The position numbers and the translations under genes are program-made. A stretch of 64,000 nt of DNA from an uncultured Anaeromusa sp. (GTDB taxonomy: Bacteria > Bacillota > Negativicutes > Anaeromusales > Anaeromusaceae): positions 1 to 64,000 of the forward strand of contig NZ_OY764902.1 of assembly GCF_963668665.1 (NCBI RefSeq), read 5' to 3'. Below are positions 50,672 through 60,080 of the stretch, one piece after another (the first letter of the stretch is position 1; every line of letters starts with the position of its first letter). A model generated the notes under the pieces. That model saw only the letters and a program-made list of their open reading frames with translations. It had not been told where the DNA came from and did no database searches.

Positions 50672-51592
50672 ATGGAACTGCTCATTAGTTTGGGTATGGC
50701 CGTAAGCCTGTTTTTGCTCATCTATCTGCTGCTGGCTAAGAAGGAAGAGGCTCCCGTCACCGCTGGCAAACGTCTGCATGCTTTGGAGAAGCGCAGTTCT
50801 GCCAAGGACAAACTCTTGGACGATCTGGATAAGCCGTTCTACCAACGTGTGCTGCTGCCGTTGCTGGCGTCGACAGGGGAGAAGCTGGCAGGGTTAACCC
50901 CCAAGGCGCTGCAAAGGGCGGTAGAAACGCGCTTGGTAATGGCCGGCAGCACCTTGGGAACGAATGAATTTCTCTTTATTTGGGTACTGGTGTTTATTTT
51001 ATTTCCTGTTGGCGTGGTGAGCGGCATGCAGTTGGCTCATTTGCCGCTGGCAACGGTTTGGAAAGCAGGTCTTATTTGCCTGTTGTTTGGAGCGATGCTG
51101 CCTTTTGTTTGGCTGGATAAGAAAGTGCAGGCGCGCAAAAACCGGATTCAAAAGGATTTGCCGGGAACGCTGGATCTGCTGACGGTGAGCGTGGAGGCGG
51201 GGCTTGGCTTTGACGGGGCGCTGGCGAAGCTGGCGGAAAAAATGAAAGGCCCGTTAGTAGATGAGTTTGGAAGGGTATTAAAGGAAATGCGCATGGGTGT
51301 GGCGCGGCGGCAGGCCATTGGAGATATGGGAGTTCGCTGTGATGTGCCAGATTTGTCTTTGTTTACTGCTGCTATTATTCAGGCGGATCACCTGGGGGTC
51401 AGCATCGGCAATGTGCTGCGGGTGCAGGCGGTGAGCATGCGGGATCGGCGCCGGCAGCGGACAGAAGAAAAGGCAATGAAGGCGCCAGTCAAAATGTTGA
51501 TACCCTTGGTTTTTTTCATCTTTCCTTTTTTGTTTATTATTATTCTGGGACCGGCAGTATTGCAGCTGATGAAAACCACTTTTATCAAGTAG
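50672..51592 (+). CDS. tadC: Tad inner-membrane platform protein TadC
   Basis: The 306-residue F-domain protein has an N-terminal helix, a central pair of helices (about 95-150), the F domain (LPGTLDLLTVSVEAGLGFDGALAKLAEKM, about 165-265) and a C-terminal helix. The ATG directly follows the cpaF stop, with GAGGGGGG inside cpaF, so the two are coupled. Confidence 0.93.
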   Translation: MELLISLGMAVSLFLLIYLLLAKKEEAPVTAGKRLHALEKRSSAKDKLLDDLDKPFYQRVLLPLLASTGEKLAGLTPKALQRAVETRLVMAGSTLGTNEFLFIWVLVFILFPVGVVSGMQLAHLPLATVWKAGLICLLFGAMLPFVWLDKKVQARKNRIQKDLPGTLDLLTVSVEAGLGFDGALAKLAEKMKGPLVDEFGRVLKEMRMGVARRQAIGDMGVRCDVPDLSLFTAAIIQADHLGVSIGNVLRVQAVSMRDRRRQRTEEKAMKAPVKMLIPLVFFIFPFLFIIILGPAVLQLMKTTFIK

Positions 51593-51643
51593 GGGAGCAT
51601 TGCTGAACGGGGCAGCACAGGTGCTAGGCAGAGGAGGGGCGTC

Positions 51644-51985
51644 ATGCAACTGCGCAATCTTTCTCGCAGTAATCAGGTGCTGGTAGAGGAATTGCAAGTG
51701 GCAGATACGATGTGGAAACGGTTGCGAGGGCTGCTGGGACGAAAGCAGCTCGAGGAAAACGAAGGGATGATCATTGTTCCCTGTAATGCCGTGCATACCA
51801 TAGGCATGGCTTTCGCGCTAGATTTGCTGTTTTTAGCGCGTGATGGCACTGTCTTGCAGCTGGAACAAGATGTGCGGCCCTGGCGGATGCGCTTTTGTTT
51901 GAAGGCGCATGCAGTCGTGGAACTGCCTGCGGGCGTTTTGCAGCATTTGCCTTGCCAAATTGGTGAACAGGTTGTTTGGAGCTAA
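51644..51985 (+). CDS. DUF192 family protein
   Basis: The 113-residue protein has the DUF192 pattern: a conserved ADTMWKRLRGLLGRK start, GMIIVPCNAVHTIGMAFALDLLFL and a VVELPAGV end. The fold is a small beta barrel of unknown function. It is placed between tadC and the prepilin peptidase in the same direction, so it is probably part of the pilus unit. AGAGGAGGGG precedes the ATG. Confidence 0.88.
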   Translation: MQLRNLSRSNQVLVEELQVADTMWKRLRGLLGRKQLEENEGMIIVPCNAVHTIGMAFALDLLFLARDGTVLQLEQDVRPWRMRFCLKAHAVVELPAGVLQHLPCQIGEQVVWS

Positions 51986-52111
51986 AAGGAGCATATCGCA
52001 AAGGCTGTTGTCTAGTTTATATAGGCAATGGCCTTTTAATTTACACAGTAGGAATGCTGGGGAAAATGGCGAAGTTAAACTACATGAGCAATACATAGGG
52101 AGGTTTACCGC

Positions 52112-52876
52112 ATGGGAATGGGCGCGATAGGGATAGGCGTTGTTCTAGGATTGTTTGTTGGCCATTTTCTTGCTGCTTGCATCTATTGCATTCCCAGGCA
52201 GCAATCACTATGGGGCTGGCGGAGACTATGCCCGCATTGTCAGGCTAATGTAGGATGGCAAGATAAGATTCCCTTGCTGGGGTATATGTTGAATCAAGGG
52301 CGCTGCCGTTATTGTCAGGAGGCAATCGGAGTACAGCAAGTGACGGCGGAATTGGCGATGGCCGCATTGGGAGGCGTTGCGGTGTGGCAAGGCGAAACTT
52401 GGCTGCAAAGCGGGGCATTCATGGTTCTGGCGGCATTTTTATTGTTGATTTCTTTTATTGATTACGAGTGGCAGTTGATCTTTGATAAGGTTCTTGTTCT
52501 TTTTGCAGTGTGCGGTTTGGCGATTAGTGTTTTTGGAAGTGATTCCTGGCTGCAAGCGCTTTTGGCGCATGGCCTTTCTGTTCTTGGCGGCGGCGTTATC
52601 ATGGTGGTGATTGCGTTGGCCAGCCGCGGCGGCATGGGTGGGGGAGACGTCAAGTTTGTCATGGCTGCGGGGTGTTGGCTAACGGGGGATCAATTGTTTT
52701 TGATGTTGTTGATAGCCTTCTTTGCAGGCGGTCTAATAGGGGGCTTGCTGCTGCTTTTGGGGCTTAAGGGACGCAAAGATTACATTCCTTTTGGGCCGTT
52801 TTTGGCGTTAGGCTGTTTGGTGGCGTATGTATATGGATATCAGCTGTTACAGTGGTATTGGCAGGGGCTTTTTTAA
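52112..52876 (+). CDS. Prepilin peptidase, bifunctional PilD type
   Basis: This A24 aspartic peptidase of 254 residues has the catalytic pair Asp117 (FIDYE) and Asp179 (GGGDVKF). The N-terminal half carries the zinc motif Cys40-x2-Cys43 and Cys65-x2-Cys68 and the family stretch FVGHFLAACIYCIPR, so it should also methylate the new N-terminus. It is the only prepilin peptidase in the locus and should process Flp and TadE. GGAGG lies before the ATG. Confidence 0.93.
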   Translation: MGMGAIGIGVVLGLFVGHFLAACIYCIPRQQSLWGWRRLCPHCQANVGWQDKIPLLGYMLNQGRCRYCQEAIGVQQVTAELAMAALGGVAVWQGETWLQSGAFMVLAAFLLLISFIDYEWQLIFDKVLVLFAVCGLAISVFGSDSWLQALLAHGLSVLGGGVIMVVIALASRGGMGGGDVKFVMAAGCWLTGDQLFLMLLIAFFAGGLIGGLLLLLGLKGRKDYIPFGPFLALGCLVAYVYGYQLLQWYWQGLF

Positions 52877-52915
52877 AAGAAGTTTAGATGACGATATGCG
52901 AAGTGAGGAAATGAA

Positions 52916-54823
52916 ATGAGCCGTATTGTATTTATTTCTCCCTATGGAGACTTGTCAAAGCTGGCACAATCAGTGGCTGGCGAATTGGGGATCGAAGCGG
53001 AATTTCATGCAGGCTGGCTGGATCAGGCTGGGGAAGTCGTGCGGGAACTGAAGGAGCCGGCAGTGGATATTATTATTAGTCGGGGAGGTACGGCGGAGTA
53101 TCTTGCGGAAAATTTTGAGATTCCCGTAGTGCGCCTGAAAATGAGTGCCTACGATATTTTGGAATGCATGCATGAAGCGAAGGGGTATAGCAAAAATATA
53201 GTCATTACCATTTTTAATGAATCTGTGATTGGGAAAACTATTTTAGAGGACGCTTTTGATGTATCTATTACCGAGGTTGTTTTTTCAAGTCTGCCGGAGC
53301 TAAAGGAGAAGATTGCTTCGTTGGCTCTTTCTGGGGAGTACTGCATACTCGGGGGTGGTCCTTCGGTAGCTTATGCAGCGGAGTATGGCCTGCCCAGCGT
53401 ATTTTTGAGGACAAGCCGGGCAACGATGGAAGAAGCGTTTTTACAAGCGGAACAAATTGCCAATCTGCGTCGTGAGGAAACGCGCAAACGATATCGGCTG
53501 CAGGCGATTTTGGATGCGGCGAATGAAGGGATTATCGCGGTTGACGCTAAAGGGGTTGTGGAACTGTACAATAAAGCGGCTGAACGCATGTTTGGCATTG
53601 ACACGCTGCAGGTATTGGGACAGCCAATTGCCACCTGCATTCCGAATACGCGCTTGGACAAAATAGTTTCTACAGGGCAGGCTGAAGTTGACGAGATTCA
53701 AAGTATCGGCGATGTGCGTATCTTGACTAACCGCTTTCCGGTGCAGTTAGAGCAGGAAACCATGGGCGCGGTAGCCACCTTTCAAGAATTATCCAAAGTG
53801 GTTAAAGCAGAGCAAAAGATTCGAAAGGAAATTACGGGCAAGAGCCGATTTCATGCCAAGTTTCATTTCGAGGACATTATAGGATCCTCGAAAATTATGA
53901 AACAGAAAAAAGAAATTGCTATGAATATTGCCCGGTCCGATTTGACGGTGTTGATTTATGGGCCTTCAGGGACGGGAAAAGAATTGTTTTCCCAGAGTAT
54001 TCACAATGCCAGCGCACGGGAATATGCGCCTTTTGTGGGGGTCAACTGTGGGGCGCTGCCGCCCAATTTGTTGGAGAGCGAGCTTTTTGGTTATGAAGAA
54101 GGCGCTTTTACCGGAGCCAAGCGTAAAGGAAAATACGGCCTTTTTGAGTTGGCTCATGGGGGAACAATTTTTCTTGATGAAATTGATTCGCTGCCGCTAG
54201 AGATGCAAGGAAGGTTGCTTCGAGTGCTGCAGGAACGCGAAGTTTTGCGCATTGGAGGAGAATCTATTATTCCGGTGGATGTCCGGGTGATTGCTGCGAC
54301 CAACCAACTACCGGACGAGCTTTTGCGACAGAAGCGAATTCGAGAGGATTTGTTTTATCGTCTGAATGTCTTATATTTGGAATTGCCGGCATTGGCGGCT
54401 CATCGTGAGGATTTGCCGCAGCTCTGTGAGTCTTTTATTTTGGAAAGAAAGTTGCAAGTGATGCCGTTGATTGAAAAATTGATGCCGTTTTTCTATAAAT
54501 ATGAGTGGCCTGGCAATGTCAGGGAACTTTATAATGTAACTCAGCGGGTAGCTTTTTTTGCGGATTCCTATAAAGTTGGGCAGAGCAGTCGGCAATTCAT
54601 GGAAATTGTGGCGCCGCAGATGTTGCGGACTACGGCGAGTGATGACGAAGATGAGCAGGGGTTGCGCCAACAAGTGCAGGAAGCGGAAGAAACCTTGATT
54701 TTAAGGGCTCTACAAGAACAGGGGACTTTGGATCGAACTGCTGCTTATTTGGGGATAGGTAGGGCTACGTTAACGCGTAAACTGAAAAAGATCCGCGAGA
54801 AAAACGAATTGGTAGTAACTTGA
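52916..54823 (+). CDS. Sigma-54-dependent activator with PrpR N-terminal domain
   Basis: The 635-residue regulator has a PrpR_N sensor (1-185), a PAS domain (about 190-305), the AAA+ domain (about 325-550) and a Fis-type helix-turn-helix (about 590-630, [22 protein letters not shown]). Walker A GPSGTGKE and the sigma-54 loop GAFTGA (396-401) are intact. PrpR_N domains sense organic acids or their CoA esters. The next operon begins with a sigma-54 promoter, which it very likely controls. Confidence 0.94.
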   Translation: MSRIVFISPYGDLSKLAQSVAGELGIEAEFHAGWLDQAGEVVRELKEPAVDIIISRGGTAEYLAENFEIPVVRLKMSAYDILECMHEAKGYSKNIVITIFNESVIGKTILEDAFDVSITEVVFSSLPELKEKIASLALSGEYCILGGGPSVAYAAEYGLPSVFLRTSRATMEEAFLQAEQIANLRREETRKRYRLQAILDAANEGIIAVDAKGVVELYNKAAERMFGIDTLQVLGQPIATCIPNTRLDKIVSTGQAEVDEIQSIGDVRILTNRFPVQLEQETMGAVATFQELSKVVKAEQKIRKEITGKSRFHAKFHFEDIIGSSKIMKQKKEIAMNIARSDLTVLIYGPSGTGKELFSQSIHNASAREYAPFVGVNCGALPPNLLESELFGYEEGAFTGAKRKGKYGLFELAHGGTIFLDEIDSLPLEMQGRLLRVLQEREVLRIGGESIIPVDVRVIAATNQLPDELLRQKRIREDLFYRLNVLYLELPALAAHREDLPQLCESFILERKLQVMPLIEKLMPFFYKYEWPGNVRELYNVTQRVAFFADSYKVGQSSRQFMEIVAPQMLRTTASDDEDEQGLRQQVQEAEETLILRALQEQGTLDRTAAYLGIGRATLTRKLKKIREKNELVVT

Positions 54824-54847
54824 TTGAATTTAAAACAGGATCATTCC

Positions 54848-54885
54848 AACAAAGCGCAGGCTCGATAATGAGCCTGCGCTTTGTT
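54848..54885 (+). terminator. Terminator of the activator gene
   Basis: A perfect 16-base stem (54848-54863 and 54870-54885) with a GATAAT loop is very stable but has only a short T tail. Confidence 0.7.
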
Positions 54886-54903
54886 GCTCTCCTAGGAAAT
54901 GTG

Positions 54904-54916
54904 CCGCAATTGTGCG
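54904..54916. promoter_or_regulatory. Possible activator site
   Basis: CGCA-ATTG-TGCG is a short inverted repeat 12 bases ahead of the -24 element. This is closer than usual for a sigma-54 enhancer site, so it is uncertain. Confidence 0.3.
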
Positions 54917-54927
54917 ACTTTATGCAT

Positions 54928-54943
54928 TGGCACGCATCTTGCT
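54928..54943 (+). promoter_or_regulatory. Sigma-54 promoter (-24/-12)
   Basis: TGGCACGCATCTTGCT matches the TGGCACG-N4-TTGC consensus with the correct GG-to-GC spacing (GG at 54929-54930, GC at 54941-54942). It lies about 100 bases before the transporter gene. Confidence 0.92.
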
Positions 54944-55041
54944 ATATAAAAAGCAAGTGCTACTAATAAGAAGGGGGGCTATATAAAAAGCAGCCGCATC
55001 TGATTTTAGGAGTTTACAGGCAGAAATGGAGGGTTATGCTC

Positions 55042-56379
55042 ATGCCGGAAAAGAAAAGTAAATATCGTTGGTTTGTTATGGGACTACTATTTATTCTCTA
55101 CACTGTCGCTAATGCTGACCGGGCCAATATTGGTTTTGCACTTCCTTATTTACGGAAAGAGTTTGCCATGTCCAATACGGAAGCGGGCGGTATTATCAGT
55201 TTGTTTTTCTTCGCTTATGCGTTTTTCCAAGTTCCTTCTGGTTTTTTGGTTAAAAAGTTTGGCAATCGGACCATGTTTACCATTGGTATGCTGTTTACGT
55301 CTATATTTACAGGCATGTTGGGTATGGTAAATTCCGTCTTCGCACTCAAGGCCTTTCGCTTTGGCGTCGGCATTGCAGAAGCGCCGGTGGCTATTGCCAG
55401 CTCATCAACTATTAATAATTGGTTTCCTCCCAAGGAGAAGGGAACGGCTACCGGTATTTTCCTGGCAGGGTCTAAATTTGGACCCTTGATCGTACCAGTG
55501 CTTTGCGCATGGATTATTTCAGTTTGGGGCTGGCGAGAAATTTTTATTTTCTCTATGATTCCAGGTTTGATTTTGGCGGTAATCTGGTTTTTCCTGGTGG
55601 CGAATCGGCCCAGTGAAAGTAAATTTGTTAATGCAGCTGAAGTTGAATATATTGCGGATAAAACCGTGGAAACTCAAAAAGAAGAAAAGCCTAAACGCAT
55701 TTACAAGCTGTGGTGGGTAGATAAAATTGTTCGTGCTAAAAAAGTAGAATTGCTGTCTACGCCATCGCAAGTATTTCGTTGCTGGGATATGTGGGGTGTT
55801 GCCTGTGGTTATTTTTTTGCGGTGGGACTCTCTAGTGTGTTTATGTCTTGGTTGCCCACGTACTTGGTAACGGTCAAACATTTTGCCATTATGAAAACCG
55901 CGTTTGTTGCCTCTGCTCCTTTTGCCGGGACGGTGGTAGGTAACTTCTTCGGCGGCTGGTTTTCGGATAATGTGCTGGGGAAACGGCGTAAGCCGATGAT
56001 GATGATAACCGCTATTTCGACAAGTATTATGATGTATTCCATGCTGAATGCGCCAGAAGATCCGATTCTTTTGGGAATCTTGCTGTTTTGCGCTGGAGTG
56101 CTGTTGGCGTTGGGATATTCCATGTATATGGCGTATGGCATGGGGCGAGCTAACAAGGAAACGTATCCTGTTGCATTTTCGCTGGTCAATACCGGTGGAC
56201 AACTAGGGGGAGCCTGCATGCCGCTGGTAGTAGGGATAATCTTAGACACTTTCAATTGGGATGCGGTTTGGATGGCGTTGGCGCTAGGCTCAGTTATTTG
56301 CTTAGCGATCATATCTTCAGTGGTCGAACCGGTGGAGGATCCGGTAGAAAAACCGAGTGTAACGCATAAAACTGCGTGA
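55042..56379 (+). CDS. MFS transporter, anion:cation symporter (ACS) family
   Basis: This 12-helix organic-anion transporter has about 445 residues. The N-terminal RWFVMGLLFILYTVANADRANIGFA, the loop motif GFLVKKFGNR and the helix 4 motif RFGVGIAEAPVAIASSSTINNWFPPKEKG are typical of the ACS family (hexuronate, glucarate, tartrate and similar acids). The start is ATG at 55042, eight bases after GGAGGG; ATG at 55036 is too close. It is the first gene of the sigma-54 operon and should bring in the substrate. Confidence 0.9.
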   Translation: MPEKKSKYRWFVMGLLFILYTVANADRANIGFALPYLRKEFAMSNTEAGGIISLFFFAYAFFQVPSGFLVKKFGNRTMFTIGMLFTSIFTGMLGMVNSVFALKAFRFGVGIAEAPVAIASSSTINNWFPPKEKGTATGIFLAGSKFGPLIVPVLCAWIISVWGWREIFIFSMIPGLILAVIWFFLVANRPSESKFVNAAEVEYIADKTVETQKEEKPKRIYKLWWVDKIVRAKKVELLSTPSQVFRCWDMWGVACGYFFAVGLSSVFMSWLPTYLVTVKHFAIMKTAFVASAPFAGTVVGNFFGGWFSDNVLGKRRKPMMMITAISTSIMMYSMLNAPEDPILLGILLFCAGVLLALGYSMYMAYGMGRANKETYPVAFSLVNTGGQLGGACMPLVVGIILDTFNWDAVWMALALGSVICLAIISSVVEPVEDPVEKPSVTHKTA

Positions 56380-56415
56380 TCTTAATTTGATCAATATGGT
56401 GAGGGGGAAATAGTA

Positions 56416-57624
56416 ATGATAACAGCAACAGTTGCTCCAGGAGCTTTGCAAGGAATTCGTATTCTAGATTTGACAAGAGTGTTGGCAGGTCCGTATAGTG
56501 CGCAAATTTTGGCGGATATGGGCGCCGATGTAATAAAGATTGAGCAGCCGGGTCGTGGCGATGATGCGCGTGGCATGGGGCCGTATCAAAATGAAGAGAG
56601 CATTTACTTCATTACAAACAACCGTAACAAAAAAGGCGTGACACTGAACCTGAAATCGCCCAAAGGCAAAGAAATTTTCTTGGATTTAGTGCGTAATGCC
56701 GATGTAGTTATGGAAAATTATCGCCCGGGGACTATGGAGAAGCTGGATTTGGGCTATGATGTGCTGAAGGAAATTAATCCGAAAATTATTTACGGCTCTA
56801 TTTCTGGATTTGGTCATTATGGAAGGTATACCAAACGGCCTGGTTATGACATTATTGCGCAAGCCATGAGTGGGTTGATGAGTACTACAGGCTGGCCAAC
56901 ATCCGGGCCGACTCGAACCGGAACGCCGTTGGGCGATGTTTTGGCGGGCTTATGGCAAGCCATTGGCATTCTTGGGGCCATTCAGGCGCGTAATAACACC
57001 GGCTTGGGGCAGAAAGTGGATATTGCGCTAGTGGACTCTGCGGTGGCGACGATGGGCAATATTAACATGTTGTATTTATCGGAAGGGCGCATTCCTGGTC
57101 GTATCGGCAATCGTTACGAATCGGCTTATCCTTATGATTCCTTTACTTGTACCGATGGCAGTTGTGTAATTGGTGTTGCTAATAACAAGTTATGGCATTT
57201 GTTCTGCGACATTATGGAACAGCCGGAACTAGCGGAAGATGAGAAGTTCTGCAACGTGCCGGATCGGGTGGAGAATCATGAAGAATTGCATAAAATTGTT
57301 TCAGAATGGGCGGCTGTTCATACGATGACAGAAGTTGTCGATTCGTGCTTGAATGCCGGCGTACCAGCCGCGCCAATTTATAATACGGCGCAGGTTAAAG
57401 CCGATCCTCATATTGCTGGCGATCGGGAAATGTTTGTAGAGCAGGATCACCCTAAGGCTGGAAAAGTGGTGGTGACCGGCTCGCCGTTGAAGATGTCTGG
57501 CACGCCGGTGGATCTGACTGCCCCCGCGCCGACGCTGGGCCAGCACAATGAGGAAGTGTATGGCGAAGTACTGGGGTTAGATTCGCAACAAGTGGCTGAG
57601 CTGAAATCTGCAGGTATTATTTAA
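56416..57624 (+). CDS. Class III CoA-transferase (CaiB/BaiF family)
   Basis: The 402-residue protein has GIRILDLTRVLAGPYSAQILADMGADVIKIEQPGRGD at the N-terminus, a putative catalytic Asp near residue 175 (GDVLAGLWQAIG), and the C-terminal domain of the family. It would move CoA from a donor such as succinyl-CoA or acetyl-CoA to a carboxylic acid. Together with the lyase gene 16 bases downstream it would activate the acid before cleavage. GAGGGGG precedes the ATG. Confidence 0.92.
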   Translation: MITATVAPGALQGIRILDLTRVLAGPYSAQILADMGADVIKIEQPGRGDDARGMGPYQNEESIYFITNNRNKKGVTLNLKSPKGKEIFLDLVRNADVVMENYRPGTMEKLDLGYDVLKEINPKIIYGSISGFGHYGRYTKRPGYDIIAQAMSGLMSTTGWPTSGPTRTGTPLGDVLAGLWQAIGILGAIQARNNTGLGQKVDIALVDSAVATMGNINMLYLSEGRIPGRIGNRYESAYPYDSFTCTDGSCVIGVANNKLWHLFCDIMEQPELAEDEKFCNVPDRVENHEELHKIVSEWAAVHTMTEVVDSCLNAGVPAAPIYNTAQVKADPHIAGDREMFVEQDHPKAGKVVVTGSPLKMSGTPVDLTAPAPTLGQHNEEVYGEVLGLDSQQVAELKSAGII

Positions 57625-57640
57625 GAAAGAGGCGAGAACG

Positions 57641-58546
57641 TTGAAATTACCGAAAAATGTAGAGGTTATAGAAGTTTGTCCGCGCGACGGGTTTCAAAAT
57701 ATAAAAGAAGCGATTCCTACGGAGACCAAAATTGAAATTATCGATCGTCTGGTAGAGTGCGGTTTTGAGGTAATCGAGGCTACTTCCTTTGTTCATCCCA
57801 AAGCCATTCCACAGATGGCGGATGCAGCGGAAGTACTGCAGAGCGTGAAGAAAAAACATGGTGATCGCGTTCAGTTTGTGGCGTTGGCTCCGAATTTGTT
57901 CGGTGCTAAAAAGGCGATTGAAAATGGCGCTGACGGGATTACCTATGTAACATCGGCGAGCGAAGATCATAACCTAGCCAATACGAAGCAGACGGTGGCG
58001 CAGTCCGTAGCGGCCCTAGAAGAGGTTTGCAAAATTAAAGGAAGCGCAAAAGTGCGTTTAGCTGTGGCTACGTCTTTTGATTGTCCTTTTGCCGGAAAAG
58101 TGCCGATCGAAAAAGTGGTTTCTTTAGTAGAAGCTGCGTTGAATGCTGGGACTGACGAGATTGTTTTAGCCGATACGATTGGTACGGCGACGCCATTGCA
58201 GGTGGAAGAACTATTGGCGGCGCTTACCAGCCAATATCCCAACTTCCCCTTCGTTCTTCACATTCATGATACCGATGGTATGGGTCTGGCTAATGTCGTA
58301 ACTGCGATGAACTTGGGAATTACTCGCTTTGAAACAGCTGCTTTTGGTCTGGGCGGCTGCCCGTTTGCTCCAGGAGCGGCCGGTAATATCGCTACTGAAG
58401 ATTTGGTGCATATGCTACACAAAATGGATATTGCCACAGGTCTTCAGTATGATAAAATTGTTGAAACAGCTCATTTTATTGAAGAAAGTCTGCATATTTC
58501 TCCGGTGGGCCATATGTCCCGTGTGGCGTGCAGCGCCAAGAACTAA
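57641..58546 (+). CDS. Hydroxymethylglutaryl-CoA lyase family protein
   Basis: The 301-residue protein is an HMGL-like TIM-barrel lyase. EVCPRDGFQN at the N-terminus holds the catalytic Arg and metal Asp, HIHDTDGMG holds the metal histidines, and GLGGCPFAPGAAGN carries the catalytic Cys240 and is nearly the HMG-CoA lyase signature. It would split HMG-CoA to acetoacetate and acetyl-CoA, or a close relative such as citramalyl-CoA. The start is TTG behind AAAGAGGCG. It is the last gene of the operon. Confidence 0.92.
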   Translation: MKLPKNVEVIEVCPRDGFQNIKEAIPTETKIEIIDRLVECGFEVIEATSFVHPKAIPQMADAAEVLQSVKKKHGDRVQFVALAPNLFGAKKAIENGADGITYVTSASEDHNLANTKQTVAQSVAALEEVCKIKGSAKVRLAVATSFDCPFAGKVPIEKVVSLVEAALNAGTDEIVLADTIGTATPLQVEELLAALTSQYPNFPFVLHIHDTDGMGLANVVTAMNLGITRFETAAFGLGGCPFAPGAAGNIATEDLVHMLHKMDIATGLQYDKIVETAHFIEESLHISPVGHMSRVACSAKN

Positions 58547-58563
58547 GTTTTTACCTGTAGCCT

Positions 58564-58604
58564 GGACTGTATTGAGACGTAAGTTTCAATACAGTCTTTT
58601 TTTT
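58564..58604 (+). terminator. Terminator of the organic-acid operon
   Basis: GACTGTATTGA pairs with TCAATACAGTC around an 11-base loop, followed by eight T. Confidence 0.93.
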
Positions 58605-58699
58605 GCATTTGTTTTGTTTTTTACCTGGAAATTAGTGAAAAAAACAAGTAAATAGGGTACTCTGATATCATAATAGAGAAAAAGAAGGAGGTGTGGACT

Positions 58700-59464
58700 G
58701 TGCAGCAAGCCTGGCGATCCTTGAAACTTCCTGAAAAAGGAATCATCTCGCTGGTGGGGGCTGGCGGCAAGACTTCTTTGGCGTTATCTTTGCTGGCAGA
58801 GGCGCAAGCAAGACAGTTGCCTGCTGTGCTGACGACGACGACAAAAATGCATTGGAAGCAACTGGCCCAATTTCGGCCTATTGTCTCCGATTCGGCAGCG
58901 GAAACGGCAGGGCGGCTGGCTTTGCGCCAAACGCTGGGGCAGACCGCCGCTTGGGTTAGCGGTTGGCTTGGTGAAAAAGCGGTAGGAGTAGCGCCGGAAG
59001 AAGTGGACTGGCTGCTTGAAATGCTGCCGGAGGCAGTGGTTTTGGTGGAAGCGGACGGTGCCAAGGGTTGCTGGCTGAAGGCGCCAGCCTGCCATGAGCC
59101 GGTGGTTCCGTCCGGGACTGCGGTGACCATTGGCGTGCTTAATACACGGGCCTTGGGGAAGAACTTAGAGGGAAGGTTTGTATATCGACTGCCTGAAGTG
59201 TGTGCGGTATTAGGAAAGGAGCCGGGAGCCTGCGTAGAATTGCGCGACTACGCGTTGTTGGCGGCGTCGCCTAAGGGGATTTTTCAACATGCCCAGGGGC
59301 GAAGAATATTGCTGCTTACTGGGGGAGAGAAAAACAAAAGTTTTTCGATGGCTGCGTTTATGGATTGTCTCCATGCGGAACAGGCTAAGATAGAACTTTG
59401 CGCTTTGGCGCATCGCCATGAAAAAACGATGCGCCTAGAGGTACTGGAGGTGCAGGAAGTATGA
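58700..59464 (+). CDS. yqeC: YqeC family protein (selenium-dependent hydroxylase maturation)
   Basis: This is a P-loop protein of about 254 residues with SLVGAGGKTSLALSL at the N-terminus, TTTTKMHW, and LVEADGAKGCWLKAP, the YqeC pattern. YqeC is linked by genome context to selenium-dependent molybdenum hydroxylases. The start is GTG at 58700, nine bases after AAGGAGG; the GTG at 58691 touches the ribosome site. It overlaps mocA by ATGA. YqeB, the usual third partner, is not in the window. Confidence 0.87.
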   Translation: MQQAWRSLKLPEKGIISLVGAGGKTSLALSLLAEAQARQLPAVLTTTTKMHWKQLAQFRPIVSDSAAETAGRLALRQTLGQTAAWVSGWLGEKAVGVAPEEVDWLLEMLPEAVVLVEADGAKGCWLKAPACHEPVVPSGTAVTIGVLNTRALGKNLEGRFVYRLPEVCAVLGKEPGACVELRDYALLAASPKGIFQHAQGRRILLLTGGEKNKSFSMAAFMDCLHAEQAKIELCALAHRHEKTMRLEVLEVQEV

Positions 59465-60078
59465 GTATGGGGATTGGCGCTGTGGTTTTGGCTGCAGGCA
59501 TGGCGGTGCGCATGGGACGACAGAAATTGCTGCTGCCGTTAGATGGCAAACCAATGTTGGCTCATGTGCTGGAAGTGGTGGCTGCAGTTCCTTTTGCAAG
59601 CCGGGTTGTTGTTATTGGGGAACCGCAAGAACCATTGGCGGCCTTGTGCCAGGAGCAGGGAATACCCAGCGTTTTTAACGAAAAACGTAAAAGTGGACAA
59701 GCTTCTTCCGTTTGCCTGGGTTTGGCTGAACTGGGGGACGGTTTAGATGGAGTGCTTTTTTTGCAGGGAGATCAGCCGTTGATTACGAAATCTTTGGTGA
59801 AGCGAATGCTGGAAGCGTTTTACCAATTGCAGGATTCCAAGGCTATTTTGGTTCCGGTACATGCCGGCGTGTTGCGCAGCCCTATTTTGTTTGGGGCGCA
59901 TTGGTTGAAGGAATTGGCGTTGTTAAAGGATGATTGCGGCGGCAAGGAATTGGTGCGGCGTTACCCGGAGCATGTAAGAACGCTGCCTTGGGCGGAGCCG
60001 TTTGTTTTTGAAGACGCGGATACTTGGGAGGAATATTTGCGGCTTCAGCGGTTGCTGGAAACAAAAAGCAAGGAGTGA
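59461..60078 (+). CDS. mocA: Molybdenum cofactor nucleotidyltransferase, MocA/YgfJ-like
   Basis: The 205-residue protein begins VVLAAGMAVRMGRQKLLLPLDGKPM, the nucleotidyltransferase signature of the MobA/MocA family, and has FLQGDQPLI and a C-terminal DCGGKELVRRYP. MocA adds CMP to molybdopterin for xanthine-dehydrogenase-type enzymes. Its overlap with yqeC suggests supply of cofactor to a molybdenum hydroxylase encoded elsewhere. The exact nucleotide (CTP) is inferred. Confidence 0.88.
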   Translation: MSMGIGAVVLAAGMAVRMGRQKLLLPLDGKPMLAHVLEVVAAVPFASRVVVIGEPQEPLAALCQEQGIPSVFNEKRKSGQASSVCLGLAELGDGLDGVLFLQGDQPLITKSLVKRMLEAFYQLQDSKAILVPVHAGVLRSPILFGAHWLKELALLKDDCGGKELVRRYPEHVRTLPWAEPFVFEDADTWEEYLRLQRLLETKSKE

Positions 60079-60080
60079 AG

